A stretch of 64,000 bases of DNA from Aphidius gifuensis (Eukaryota; Arthropoda; Insecta; Hymenoptera; Braconidae): the NCBI RefSeq assembly GCF_014905175.1, contig NC_057793.1, positions 6,510,001 to 6,574,000 on the forward strand. The letters are read 5' to 3'. This document shows, one piece after another, positions 1-13,131 of the stretch; position 1 is the stretch's first letter, and every line of letters begins with the position of its first letter. A program made the translations under genes and the position numbers. A model generated the notes under the pieces. The model had not been told where the DNA came from. It was given only the letters and a program-made list of their open reading frames with translations, and ran no database searches.

Positions 1-598
1 TTATGTGCAAATATAAATTTTGGTTTAAAAAAAAAATATTAAATATAGTATTCAATGATGTTAATTATGTTATACTTTACTGTGTAAAGAATCTTGATGA
101 TGAATAAATAAATAAATTGTGAGAGCGTATATAATTTGCTTGTGTTAATTAATTAATTATTATTTTATAAATTTTAAATAATCATGTGTTTATTATTTAA
201 TTTATTTGGTTTTAAATTTTAATTATTTATCATTATTTTAATTTATCATGGAAAAACAATTAAGGCTGAGGTAATATGTGATTATTTTCTTTTTAAATCA
301 TTAATAGTATTTTATTTTAATAATTTTTTTCTTTTAAATATTTTTCTGGATATGATTTTTGGTATAAAGAAAATATGCATTGACATTTTTTTGATTTTAT
401 TATTGTTGATATTAAAAATACTAATAATGGATATATTTTTATTTTAATTACACTGTTTTATTTTCAATTTTTAATTTCAATTATTTGCCCTGACTGGAGA
501 TATTTTTTATCATATTCACGTGTTTTTTTTTTTGATAATATATTTTTAACTAGAAATTACATTTCACCGGAAAATTTCACGAAAAAAAACAAAGTCCT
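1..598. other. AT-rich gene-less left edge
   Basis: No open reading frame of note and no recognisable exon. The sequence is A/T homopolymers and simple AT words. It lies 3' of the minus-strand ORF that ends at 599, so its right end probably contains that gene's 3' UTR. Confidence 0.5.
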
Positions 599-1048
599 CT
601 ATTTTGAAGCCAAAAGTAGATAAAATGTAAAGAGAACCACGAATAGAGAAATAGTTATACTCCACAATAAGCCGTCATGGGGGCCACCATGGGGTGCCAC
701 GGGCCTGAATTCCGATACTTCCGGTATTGATACTTCATCAAGCATTGCTGATGCTAATATTTCTCTGATATCTAATAAGTCTTTTCTTATATTTGATCTT
801 GATATTTTGAATTGTTGAATTTTTTCGTTTGCTTGTGTCAACTCTTCAATTAATTCATTTTTTTCTTTTTTTAATTGCTCATTTTCATTTTTTGATAATT
901 CAAGTTTAATTTGTTTTTCTTCAAGTTCTAATTTTAATGATTCGACCTCACTTAAATTTGTAAGAATAACTTCCTGTAATTTACTCGTATGTTCTTTAAC
1001 TTTTAAAGCTAATTCTTGGCTTTTTTTCTCGTGATTTTCTTCACTCAT
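599..1048 (-). CDS. small tail-anchored coiled-coil protein, function unknown
   Basis: An intronless 149-residue ORF that starts at the first in-frame ATG (1048). Residues about 5-95 are a Lys/Glu/Leu-rich heptad pattern with no proline, predicting one long coiled coil. A Pro/Gly/His-rich linker (about 113-127) follows, then one hydrophobic segment of about 20 residues (about 128-146) and a very short tail ending ASK. This layout, a cytosolic coiled coil with a single C-terminal membrane anchor and no signal peptide, is typical of tail-anchored proteins of the ER, Golgi or mitochondrial outer membrane. I do not recognise a family. Codon use is clean and the ORF stands out from the AT-rich surroundings, so it is probably a real gene. 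It could also be the last exon of a longer gene, but no acceptor is obvious just upstream of the ATG. Confidence 0.6.
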   Translation of the reverse strand: MSEENHEKKSQELALKVKEHTSKLQEVILTNLSEVESLKLELEEKQIKLELSKNENEQLKKEKNELIEELTQANEKIQQFKISRSNIRKDLLDIREILASAMLDEVSIPEVSEFRPVAPHGGPHDGLLWSITISLFVVLFTFYLLLASK

Positions 1049-3232
1049 TTTTCTTCACTTGGACTTTTTGGCAATGCCAAGATTTTTCACAATTTATTTT
1101 ATTATTTTTATTACTTTTATTGATGAATCACTTGTTTATTTAAATTATTATTTATTATTAACATACTATTTATACATTAATTGTTTGATAATAACCTTAA
1201 TCACAACTTAATGTACACAGCTTAATGTTTTCAAACAAATATCTTTTCACGCATTTCACATTTGCAAAAAAACGGTTATGCACGTTTCATTTTAATAATT
1301 ATTATAAACATTTATCACATTTATTCTGATTGGCTGACGAAACAAAATGGCTTACTGTTCGACTGGTAGATTAAAAATCTATCTTATCAACACACAAATT
1401 GATGATCACTTACCAACAGAGTTGAATAAATTGGTACCAATGTAAGATATATTTTTAAATAAAGAATTTTGCTACAGGTAAATATACACCTGCAGTTAAA
1501 AGAAAATATTTTGTGAACTGATTTAATATTGTGTTAATTTTAGCTTTAATTTTACTTGCCAAATTGATTAATAAATATTTTATTATTTCTAGATGATTTG
1601 AGGCAAGATAACAACAAGTACAATTTTAAATATTTCATCAACAGCTGTATGTTATTAATTAATGTAATTACATCAATTTATACTTCAAATTTTAATCTAA
1701 AAAATTCATATAAATTAACCATTATTCATAAAATAATATTAAAATAAATTAAATTATTTTAACTGGGATTTTTCTTTTTTTTTTCTTTTTTTTTATAATA
1801 AAAAAAGTTAACAATCTACCACACTGGGTGTTCTTCTATTTTCTTTTTTCTTTTGTGAATGAAAATCAGCTGAATAGGAAAAAAAAAAAAAAAAACCCAC
1901 GAGGTGGATAGGAAAAGGGAAAACAACAAATGATGACGCATTTAATACCAGCTTAAATCTGTTGTTTACCAATGTAAAATTTTGAAAAAAAAAAAAAAAA
2001 AAAAATATAAGAAAATTGACCAGATGGAACAGATGAACTAGTTGGATATCAGGTAGATGATTTCACGCTCTTGTGAAAAACTGAAAAATGCCAATCAAAG
2101 AAATGATTGATCATAAAAATTATTGCTAATTTTTATTACTATTCCCTAATTATTAAATAAAAAATTTTCAAAATTTATTCTCTTTATTTAAAATTAAATC
2201 AATTATTTATAATCAAAAAATTTAAATTTTCATTGTTTTAATATTACAAGTTTTTATTATTTAAAAATCATAACTTTTCATTATACAATAAATTTAAAAA
2301 TTTAAATTTTTAATTATTTAATTAACTTTTTTTTTCTTATAAAATGGAAAAAATTTTTTGCTGTTTATAACAATAAAACAAATAATAATAATATCAATTT
2401 CCATTGTCAGTGACATGCTGTAAAAATTTTGAAAGATTTTTTTTTTTTTTTTTAAATTCTAAGAATTTTAATTTTCTGAAAGGGAAAGTTTTCGAGGGTT
2501 GACAGGGTGACAATGTGCAACATATAATAAAATAATACGGGTGTATTTTAGAGTATTAACTGATATCAACCACTATGCTCCTTATATACACCCAAGTTGC
2601 TGCAGGTATTTTTTTATATTTTTTTATCCAAAAAAACCTGTGCAAACTTGTTGCATCTTGATGTTTTTCAGCAAACCACAAAACAATATCAAGCAATTAT
2701 AAATTTGGCAAACTTAAAAAAACAATAAAGAAATAATTAATTTATCCCAATAATCATATAAACAATAAATTATGAATTTTAACAATTCGTCTTTTTAAAT
2801 TCCCGCTTTGAAATCCGCGTCTTCATATGTTTTTTATTTATTTTTTTTTTTATCAGCAAAAACGGCCATCTTTATTTTAAAATCTTATTGCCTATTCAAA
2901 TTGACAATTCATAATCATCCCTTTTCATATAAAATAATAATCAATAAAAATGTCAATGTGCAATATTTCAATAGTCATTAAAAAATCCAACAAATTATTA
3001 ATAAATAAAATCAAGTTAAATAATTTAAACAATAAAAAAAAATACTTGTGTTTAAGTATTTTTGAGGTTATGTTGAATCAAAAATAGTGACAGTGCAAAA
3101 TTGAATAAGAAAAATAAAAAAAAAAAATAAAAAATATCTCAACGTGTGAAGGCCAAATAGAAAAGTGAAAAAAAGAGGATACAAAATCATGAAGAATAAA
3201 ATGTAAGAGTGAGATACTAATTCTCAGTTTAG

Positions 3233-3266
<34 letters not shown>

Positions 3267-6200
3267 CGGGGGGATAGCAACAGCATCCCCACAACAACAA
3301 GTTAAGTAAAGCGGCAAAGTAAAGTTAAAAAGAAAAAAACATAATAAATCGGCTCGACTCTCGAGGTCTCTTTTATATATATTTTATCTTTCTCTTTTTT
3401 TTTTTTCTCTCGGGTGTGAGTGTGTTGTCTCATCATTATATATACCTCGAAAACAAATGTAAAGCCGACGACCTGCCTCTCTCTCTCTCTCTCTCTTCAT
3501 CTGTGACTCATCAACTGATCCAGGGACGGACATTGACACTTTATTTTCCATAACAAATAAATGCACCTTGCAAATAAATTAACATATTAAAAATACAAAT
3601 GAAAAAAAATCAATTGAATTAATAAAATTTTTAAAAAAAATATCAGTAGTAATTTTATAAAAATTAAATGTATTTATTTTACTACGCATTTTCATATCAA
3701 TAGGAAAACCTTGAAAATAGAAAATTGTAATAATAATAATAATAGTAACATAATTAATGCGGATATTTTATTTTTTTTTATGGTTTTTAATATACTGTTT
3801 GAGGGGGGGCTGTTGAAGGGGGCTGCGTGCGTCACGTGGATGACCTACACTTGTTACTTGTTGAAATAAAATAAAAAAAAATTAAAGGATAGATAGATAT
3901 TTTTATTAGAGTTAATAAATGTATAGAAAAAATAAAAATGATGCACCTTGTTGTTGGCCATCAACTTGTTGCCAAGATACTTTTGCTTTTTGTTCCTCTC
4001 TCTGTCACTCCTACTCAGTTTTGTAAATATATTTGTATTTCATTATCTTTGTTTAATGTGGGTCGCCGAACTCCGAAATTCTTGGAAAATCTTATTTTTT
4101 TCGTTTATCGATTTATTAAATTATTTTACAGCCTCTTGATCAGTGGGCTGATGAAATAAGCAGGTGAATTTGTAGCTACAATTGTATATTAATAATTAAT
4201 AAATAATTTAAAAAATTGTGGAGTAATTTTGAGATAAATAATGTACATATTTAATTATTAAACATAAGGGGAAAATAATTTTACAGGGATTAGTTGTCAT
4301 AATAACAATTTAACAGGTAAATTTTTTTGTTTTTTTTATCACCAAAAATAGGATATATCAATTGAGACAATTTTTTATTTATTTTTTTCTATTTAATTAT
4401 TGGAAATTTATAGCAAAAGGATAATTAATAATCAAGTATTGTTATGATTGTTGTTGTTGTTTAATATAATTTTTTTTTTTTTTTTTTTTTTTTTCAATGA
4501 CAAATTAACTTTATAAAAATTTTTTTTTTTTTCACAATTTTTCTTTTGAGTTCATTTTAATTTTCTTTTGACATCCATAAATCTTCTTTTTTTTTTGTTA
4601 CCTGTATTATTTTTTTTTTTGTACCTCCCTCTTTTTCAACCCAGCTTATTTATGAAGTTGAGAAAAATAATGATAATATTTAAAATTTCATCATGCAAAT
4701 TTACTCGATTTGAAATATATTTTTTTTTAATTTTTGGAAATATTGTAGATTTTATTTTAAATAAATTTGCGAAAATCAAACGAAAAAAAAAAAAGAGAAT
4801 ATATTACCAAATAAATAATTAACGTATTTATTTAATTCTAAGAAATACTCTATAAGAAATTTTCAGAAAAATAATTTGAAAAAAAATTAAAAGAAAAACA
4901 AGGATACATTATTGAATTTAAAAAAATAATTATTATTATCATTTTGCTCCATTTAAAATTTGTTTTTTAAAGAAAATATTAATCTAATAAAAAAAAAAAC
5001 AAAAAAAACGTTAAAAAATAAATTTTCACGAGAAAAAATTTCTATGACAAAAAAGCAAAAGAAAAAAAAAGTAGATCAGAAAATAAAATAGAAAAAGAAA
5101 AAAAAAAAAAAAGGAAATTGAATGAAAAATAATAATAAAAAATGTATCATCACAACACAAGTGATTGTTTGTTGGCGTGAGTTAGAGATGACCAACCGTT
5201 TCCATGTGTTTGTGTTGTCAAGGATTTTTTTAAACCCATGTATATTGAAAATACTTGTTCAGATGTACCACCCCCACTATCTTACAAGTAAACCAAACGT
5301 GTCTGAACACGTTTGTCGAATGCTTCAGTTAAAGTTTGATACTTCAACAAGTCGGATGTGTTTTTTATCCTCCAACAATATTGTTTATTTAAATAATAAA
5401 AAATTTTTTATAAAATTATAAATAATTACCAAAATAATAGGTAAATTATAAGTGTTTTGCAAATGATAAATTATTCAGTGAATGGACAGATAAAAAGTGA
5501 CAGGAACATTAATTTTATTTTACCATTAAATTATGACCCCTTCATTCAAGATGGGGCATAACACAAAATATTTTCAAAATGTAAGTTTTTCATTTAATTT
5601 TTGTTTATTATTAATTAAATTGAACACTAATATCTAACTCAAAAATTATTAAATTTATTCAGTTTATACTAGCAAATTTCGATTTTCGATAAACCCGCTA
5701 AATTAACTTACTAAGTTTTTTTTTTTTTTCTTTTTTCTTTTTTAATTTGTACCTTTCTTAAACGTTAGCTAAACGTTTTAAAATTTTTTTATTATATTAT
5801 AAATTAAATTATTTGTATTTTTTTTTTTTTTGGAGCAGAAATAGATATGTAGATTTAAATATTTTTTAAGACAAACAATAAGGAGATACATGACCTTTGT
5901 CATAAAAATTATAGTGACATTTAAAAATGTTTTTATTAGTCATCAAAAACAGTGGCCGTCAAATATATTATTTACACATTTTACAAATAAATATCAAGGA
6001 AAATAAATAATATGTTTATTTTAATGATAGTATTTAAAAAATTTAGCTTTAAATTACACTTGCATTGACAAATTTAAAAATAGAAATATACATTTTTATT
6101 ATTATTATTATTATTTTTTTTTTTGTAATTAAATATAAACAAATAAAATAATCCTTTTTTCTTTCTTTTTTTTTTTACTATTATTTAAAGAACAATGTGA

Positions 6201-8523
6201 TTTATTTGATGGAAAAATTATTATTATTATTATTGTTTTTTATTAAATTGATATTTATTTATTTTTTTTATCTACTTGTTAATTTGGCTGATGCAACAAG
6301 TAGAATTGCGGGAGGTGGTCAACGCCATTTTGAATATTTTTTTTAAAAATAAAATATCTATCGAAATTAAATAATAATAATAATAATAATAAATTATTTA
6401 TTGTTTTTATTAAAAAATTAAATTAATTAATTATGTTTTTTTTTTATTTTAAATAATTTTAATGAGTAAAAATTTATTTGTCGTTTTAGATTAGTTTTAA
6501 TTTGAGATAATGAAATTAATGTAAATCAAAATAAAAGCTTAATTGAAGGTTAACAAATTTTAACGCCTTGATATTTTTTTTAATTAAATTGACCATGAAA
6601 AATATATAAATTGTGATAATAGAAGTTGATAGTGTAATTTACCACCCGCGTCATAAACGGCAACACAAGGGTGAAGATAATTTCTTGGAAATTATTTTGA
6701 TATGGTAGTCGTTGTAAAATCATAACACGATTATTATTTGTCGCGTGATCATATAAAAATATATATTATATTAAACAAAAGGATTATATAAATAACATGG
6801 TAGTTTGTAATTTATTATCACAAATTAATATTAAAGATAACTTGATTAAGAAAATAAAGAAAAAAAAAATTATTATTAAATTTATTTACAACATTTAATA
6901 ATGCTTCATTTTAATTAAAATTTTATAATATTTATTTAAATAAAGTATTTCATTTATTAATAAAACAAACAAAACAACTAAATTATTATCTATTTTTTTA
7001 ATTAAATTAATAACTACTTTACAATTATTTTTTTTAGAAATAAATATTGCTTAAAAAAAAAAAAATTCTAAACTCGTTATTTTTTAATTAAAAATACAAT
7101 TAAAATAATTTAATTTTTGATTTATTTATTTATCCATTTATTAGTTTGTTAATTTATATTTTTAAAAAATTTTATTTCTCATTTTAATTGTTGAAAAAAA
7201 AATAGTCAAGTTTACGTTTGATGTACACTTGGCACTGAGGGTGAAAAAAAAAAAATGATAATAATTTGCTTTTTTTTATATTAAAATTGAGGTCAGCTTC
7301 TTGGAAAACTAAAACGTAAATTACATGCTCATTATTTTACTAATATATATATATTTTTCGTTATCTTTAATATTATTTTATTTTATATTTTTCAAGAGAG
7401 ACAATCTATATATCTCTTTGTATATTTAAAATCACATTAGTGCGATGATCCCAATGTTGAATAATATTAATATCCAATATCATATTTTTATTTGTATTAT
7501 AGCAAATTGTCGGCTTTCTAATTTTTATTAAATATATTTATATCTCTTACTTTTTGGAATTGAAGAAATTAAAATACGCAATTTATGACCTGATCGACGC
7601 CAGTTTTTTTCATGACGAGACCATTCAAATGACTCATCAATTCTCTATCACGCCCTTTATTTTATTTTTTTAACTTTATTTTATTCAAGATCTTGATTTT
7701 GATAAAATATTATAAATCAAATGAACAAAGAAACTGGATTTTTTAAATTTCACAATTTCGATATATGTAAAAAAATTTTTTTTCTTTATTTTTTTTAATT
7801 TCAATAAAACATGATCAAAAAACGTGCGCAAATTTTCAATGACCTTAAAAAAAAATATCAAAATGATAATTCAACAAACAGCTGTGTAAATTGATAATAT
7901 TTTATTTATTTAATTTTTTTTTATAAAGAAAAATCAAGTGCAGATTAGTCACCACGTAATCATCAATTTTTTTTTTTTTTTCTTATCTATATATTAATTT
8001 TATAACTCATTTTATGTATGCACGATTAAAATGTAAACGAGTTATTTATTTATTTTTTAATATTAATATTATATTATTTTTTACAAATAGAAAAATAAAA
8101 ATACGAGAAACTCATCCACTTGGCAAACGCCACGCACTGCTTATGGAATGTATGGAGTTTCCGATTTTTTGTTCTCCAAACGAAAGACGTATGTCTCTTA
8201 CGTACATGAATTTTTTTTTTTCATTTATATTTACATAAAATTAGTGCCTACTCATGTTAAATATTAAAACCGGAATTTAAAAACTGCAATAGTTCCATTC
8301 ACTTCTTGTTTTTTTTTTCATTTCGATTTTTTTGCTTTCACTAGAAACACCTGACTATTCAAAAAATCTAATGGGATACCTGGACCCAAATATTTTTATT
8401 TTTGCAAGATCAATGAACCTATTAAAAAACAATTCTTTCGATTACATAATCTGTGTTTATTTTCTTCTTGACCATTATTTTACATGGAGTAAATTTATAA
8501 ATGTCAAATTAATTTTGTTACAG
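1049..8523. other. 7.5-kb gene-poor AT-rich region with a few GC-richer patches
   Basis: I find no convincing coding exon. Several ORFs here are low-complexity readings of poly-A/T runs. Patches of higher complexity lie at about 1340-1440, 2470-2610, 3240-3560 (includes a CT/GA repeat and a TGACTCA site near 3506), 3800-3860 (includes a CACGTG E-box), 5120-5380 (includes a near-perfect palindrome) and 8090-8210. These could be promoters, enhancers or untranslated first exons of flanking genes. The patch at 8090-8210 is a candidate 5' UTR for the gene that follows. Confidence 0.45.
3384..3560. repeat. CT/GA microsatellite within a GC-richer patch
   Basis: A run of CT dinucleotides (about 3477-3496) and further C/T-rich tracts read as GAGA on the minus strand. 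The flanks contain TGACTCA (AP-1-like, about 3506) and other non-AT sequence. GAGA tracts are common in insect promoters and can bind GAGA factor. The minus-strand ORF over it is Arg/Glu low complexity and was not accepted as a gene. Confidence 0.4.
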
Positions 8524-10597
8524 ATTAAAACAAGCATATTCATTTGGACAATAATATTCATATCATTGATAACCATTGTAAGTATAAATAAAATTAAATT
8601 ATTTTAATGTAATTTTTTTTTCTTTTATTTGTATTAATTTGATGAATAATTTTTAAGGTAATGGCTTCTGATAAAGCAACACCATGTAAAGAAGATTCAG
8701 AATGTCAATCTGACCAATACTGCTATAACATATCAAAAATTTGTGTAAGCTACACAATGTGTAGTCGATATAATAGATACGAAAATGACACACAATCACA
8801 AAAACCCACACAATGTGGACCATGTTTACCTGGGTAAATATAATAGCTAATTATTAATAAATCAAAAAACAAAAATATTTAACAATTTGTTTAATCTCTT
8901 CTTCTTCTTTTTTTTTTACCAACAGTTTTGTTGCTGAATTATATATTGATGGAAAAGAATCATCTCTTTGTATCGACAAGATACAATTAAAATTAAAAAA
9001 AGAACAAATTCCCATAAAAACAACTCCAGGAGGTATCTATTTATTTAGTTTTAGAAAAAATAATAATATAAATTAAAAAAAAACAAATTGTAATATTTAA
9101 TAATTTATTTACAGATGATGAATTTTTTAAAGACATTTGGCTATGTGGTGGAATAATATTTTTTATATTTTTAATTGTTCCAACTGTTGTTTATGCAACA
9201 AAACACATACACGGACGAGTTAGGAATGAAAAATGGTTTCCAATGAGACCATGGAATCTATCACCAAGTGCACCACCACCAGATACTGGTAAACACATTT
9301 TAAACACATAAAAATTCATCATTTATTTAAAAAAAAATCATGAAATTAATAATATATTATTTTTCTAAACAGGTGCATATCATTTGCAACGACCATATTA
9401 TTCAGAAGAAGATCCACCAATTTATTCAGCAGTTGTTGACAATAACAATACATCAAAAGATAAAAATATATTGGTAAATGCTGTGCCATCAAAAGCACCA
9501 GATTGGGTAATCATTGATCCATCATATGACGATGGTGATCCAGATGTATCAACATCAACAAACATATCAACAATGTCAAATACGACATTAAATATTGAAG
9601 ATGAAGAAACAACTCCGAGTTCTTGGACCCCAGAGTAAGTTTAAAAAAAAAAACCATATTAAACTAAATATATCTGCATTAACAACAGGCTTACATTTGT
9701 CATTTTGGTTCTTTGTGTTGATTGCTAAAAAAAAATCATGACCCCCTGCAACGATACTTGTTGTCTATTTAAAAAAAACAAAGTATAAAAAAAATTTAAA
9801 AAACACCATGCATATTCTATTTGTGCAACTTGGCCAATGTTTAAGTTTAAAAAGGGAAAATCCCAAAGCATCATGGGGATAAGACAAATTTAACACATAC
9901 AGTCATCGTTCACTCACCTCAAGTTAAAATACTATTACGCATTAAACTGGTTCATGAGTCACTGGAAATTGCATACGAGTTTGTATCTTTATAATTATAC
10001 AAATACACCAAGTGCTTACTTATTTTTGGTTTTTTGTTTTTTCATTTAAATACAGAGATATTTGTCTTTCTTTCTTTGCTTAGAATATATTTTTCATTAT
10101 TTTTATTACTTATAATATGCACGTGTTGATACACCAAGTAAACACATCTGTCCTTAATGCCTCAACTATCTTTATCTTTTTTAAAAATAAATAAAAATAA
10201 CTTGAATAATATTTAATTTTAGTTTTTAGATAATTAACTTGATATATATATTTATTTATATAATTTTTGTTTACAAATATTTGCAAGGCCAAGGCCATTG
10301 ATGTTTTAATTAATTAATAATTGTTTTTTCTTTTTTTTTTTTTTTAGACCAGTAACTGTGGCTGTTTCAACTCGTGCATTTCATCAATTTGCACCAGAAC
10401 AACGTGACAATGTTGTTAATGCTGTACTTGTTAGAGGTGATTGTTCATCACCAAGAAATTCAAGCAATCATAGTGATGATGGTCCAGCACCAGAGGCTAC
10501 ATCATCATCTAGAACAACTGGTGATTCTTACAGAGGTCCAAATGTTCAAATTAATCAAATGATTACACTAAATATGGTTAAAAGTGATTTTAATTAA
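8524..10597 (+). CDS. single-pass membrane receptor-like protein with TNFR-like Cys-rich ectodomain (5' end unresolved)
   Basis: Six exons join in frame: 8524-8577, 8658-8833, 8926-9032, 9115-9288, 9373-9634 and 10348-10597 (about 340 codons). The first exon encodes a hydrophobic signal sequence (IKTSIFIWTIIFISL). Next comes a compact ectodomain of about 60 residues with eight cysteines ending in CGPCLPG, as in TNF-receptor-type repeats, then a linker, a transmembrane segment (CGGIIFFIFLIVPTVV) and a cytoplasmic tail of about 200 residues. The tail carries a PPIY (PPxY) motif, an acidic DPSYDDGDPD patch and Ser/Thr-rich stretches. The size and layout resemble insect TNF receptors such as Grindelwald, which bind Eiger and signal to JNK. 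That assignment is inference from the layout, not a sequence match I can verify. No in-frame ATG lies at the exon 1 boundary, so the start is probably in an upstream exon; in-frame ATGs at about 8371 and 8413 are less likely. Confidence 0.7.
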
Positions 10598-11900
10598 TGA
10601 CAATTATTAAATGGTAAACAAATTAAATTCAAAATTTTTTAATTTGTCATTATTGTGTCGTATGATACTCGATCGTTTCAAGAAAAAAAAGCAATAAGAG
10701 ATCAAATTTCTTCGCTCAATTTTGTACTTCTTTTTTTTTTTTTTTTTTTATATTATTATCTATTATCTATTTAGATAGAAAAACAAATAGAATATGATAG
10801 TTCTACTTACGTTTGAAAAACAACTCTGTTTATTTACAATATATATTCAGAGTTTAGATACGTTTATTTCCTGGTGCAAAGGACCATTAATTATAATTAA
10901 AAAACTTCAATTTCAATATCTTTTAATTACAGAAAAAATAAATACAAAAAAAAAAAACTTTTTTTATTAGAAATTAAGATTAGAAATTGAAGTTGAAAAA
11001 AAAAAATTGAATATTACAAATATTCTCGAGTTTTTTTATCAAATTGTGCCTGTTTACTTTGTGAAATTAGAAACTGTGATGCCGTTTGATTTAATCAACA
11101 ATATCGTTGCATTTTTAGCCTTTAAATAATCATTTTTTTTCTGTATTTGTGTTTGAGCATTTTTCTTATTATTATTATTTTTCTATATCTATGAAATTGT
11201 ATAATTCATTTGTAAAAAAATCAATCAATCATGATGAATATTTTAATTTTTTTTTTATTATCGTTTATTTATTGTAAATTTATTATCAAAAAAATGCTCA
11301 TCACTGTTACACTCACTTGTTAAATGCTTGATTATACACTGTAAAATAACTACTTGTTTTTTTTTTTTTTTTTTTATCTTGATGGAAAAAAAAAAAAAAA
11401 TGAAAAATGACTTTTTTTTGTTTCATAAAGATGTAAGGTAATATTATTTTGTCCTTTATTTTGTACTTATTGTATAATTAAATATTCCTCAGTGCCAATT
11501 GTCAACCTTTTTATTAATTTAATTTCTTATTGTTTGATTACAAGATTTAAAAAAAAAAAATATTTAAAAACTGCTAGTCAGGCGTCTCTTAAAAATAATT
11601 GTTACATTTATTTATTAATTAACAATAATAAAAAAATTAAATTGATTGAATGAATTTAAAATGTTATACAGCTTAAATTTATAAAAAAAAACATTGTAAA
11701 AAAAAAAAATATTTTTAATTTGAGAAAGAAATTAACAGTAAAATTATTTCTTGAATTTTACTTGTTACTTTTTTTCTTTTTTTATATTTTGTGATTTTTT
11801 AACCTTTTTTACTGATGATATAATTGTTTTTCTTTTTTTCTTATTTTTTTTTTTTTCTGTTGAATGCGTATTTATTTTTGACAAAGCTTGGACAGCTGAT
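10598..11900. other. 3' flank of the receptor-like gene, no gene seen
   Basis: AT-rich DNA with long T and A runs. It probably includes the 3' UTR of the upstream plus-strand gene. No coding potential was found on either strand. Confidence 0.5.
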
Positions 11901-11917
11901 TCATCTGTAAAATTAAT

Positions 11918-12620
11918 TGTTAAATAAAATAAACCAAAATGATAAATTTTAAAAAAATATAAAAATATAATTGCAATTTTATTTTTTATTAATAACCTTG
12001 AATAAATTTAATATTTTAATTTTTTTTATTTGATATTTATCCGCAGAGAAAATATCAAAAAAAATTCTAACAATTTTTTGAATAATTTTTTTAAAAGTCA
12101 AAATTAAAATAAACCAAAATTATAAATCAATAGTCTTCATAAAAAATATAATTGCAATTTATTTTTATTAAATCTTTACATATAACTTTGAATCTTTTAT
12201 TTATTTTTTCCATTCAATTTTTATCCAAAGAATAAAAGAAACGTCTGGCGCTTTTTTAAATATAATTTCCATACAACTCGCAGGTGAAATAAAATAAAAC
12301 CAAATTAATGATTAAAAAAAAATATAAAAATATAATTGCATTGTTTTTTTATTAATCGTTTAATAAATTTTCTTTATTTTGATATTTAATTTTATCTTTA
12401 AAAAATCGAAAGACGTTTGAAATTTTTCTAAATTTTTTATCAATCATTCAAATGAACATTATAGTTGAAAAAAAATCATAAAAATATAATTGCAATAATT
12501 TACTTTGTTATTTATTTTATCAATTTTTATGTATCAATTTTGATCCAGAAAAAAAAGAGAGACGCTTGACGATAACTTTTTAAATAATTTTCATAAAATT
12601 GAAATAATCATAACAATATT
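11918..12620. repeat. degenerate tandem repeat, about four units of 155-185 bp
   Basis: The word ATATAATTGCA recurs at about 11966, 12147, 12331 and 12485, spaced about 181, 184 and 154 bp apart. Around it the same elements come in the same order: AAATAAAACCAAAAT-like words before it, then TTATTAAT, a TTGATATTTAT/TTTTATCC-like word, an AAAGA-ACGTCTGGCG or AAAGACGTTTGA-like word, and TTTTTAAATAATTTTCAT. The units have diverged but are collinear. There is no ORF. Satellite-like tandem DNA is the simplest reading. Confidence 0.6.
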
Positions 12621-13131
12621 ATCCTGTTGTAATAAATATTATTAAAAAAAAAAAAAAGATGTTTTAATTATTTTAAACACCTATATAATCACCAATCTAT
12701 TACCCAAAATAAAAAAAAAAAAAACTGCTAAAGGATTGACAAAACAATGAGTAAATAATTTTCGAAAAGAAAAAAAACAAAATTCAATTTCCAAAATTAT
12801 CATAGATAAATGATAATTCCTATTTTTTTTTTTTTTTTTGAAACTTAATCATGATAGACACAGATGGCATATATTGTCGCCAAAATTTTTGCATTGTCTA
12901 GTAAACACCTAGCCGAAACACCTGTAACTGCATAGAAAAGCCGAAGAAAACGAGCGAAAGAAAAATCACTACCAATTTTGCACGCCTGCCGGTGACCGGT
13001 TGTGGAAAAAAAAAAAGAAAGCCATTTGGTATTTGCACGTGTGACATTTTGGAGCAAACAAAACTCAATAATTATTATTAAATAAACAAATAGTATATAT
13101 TGTTGATAAATATTTACAATTAAATAATAAA

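Noticed and set aside
1357..1445. Short plus-strand ORF starting MAYCSTGRLKIYLINTQ with a GTAAGA donor
   Set aside because: It looks like a first exon, but every nearby acceptor gives an immediate stop and no partner exon was found. On the opposite strand a good GTAAGTGAT donor overlaps it.
2539..2593. GGGTGTAT...ATACACCC inverted pair as a possible microRNA hairpin
   Set aside because: Only the 8-bp base of the stem pairs well; the inner part is mostly unpaired.
3078..3317. Minus-strand ORF with poly-Lys
   Set aside because: Made of a long T homopolymer and low-complexity flanks; no coding signal.
5122..5421. 99-codon plus-strand ORF
   Set aside because: No family resemblance and no splice signals. 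Its non-AT content is better explained by a regulatory patch containing a palindrome.
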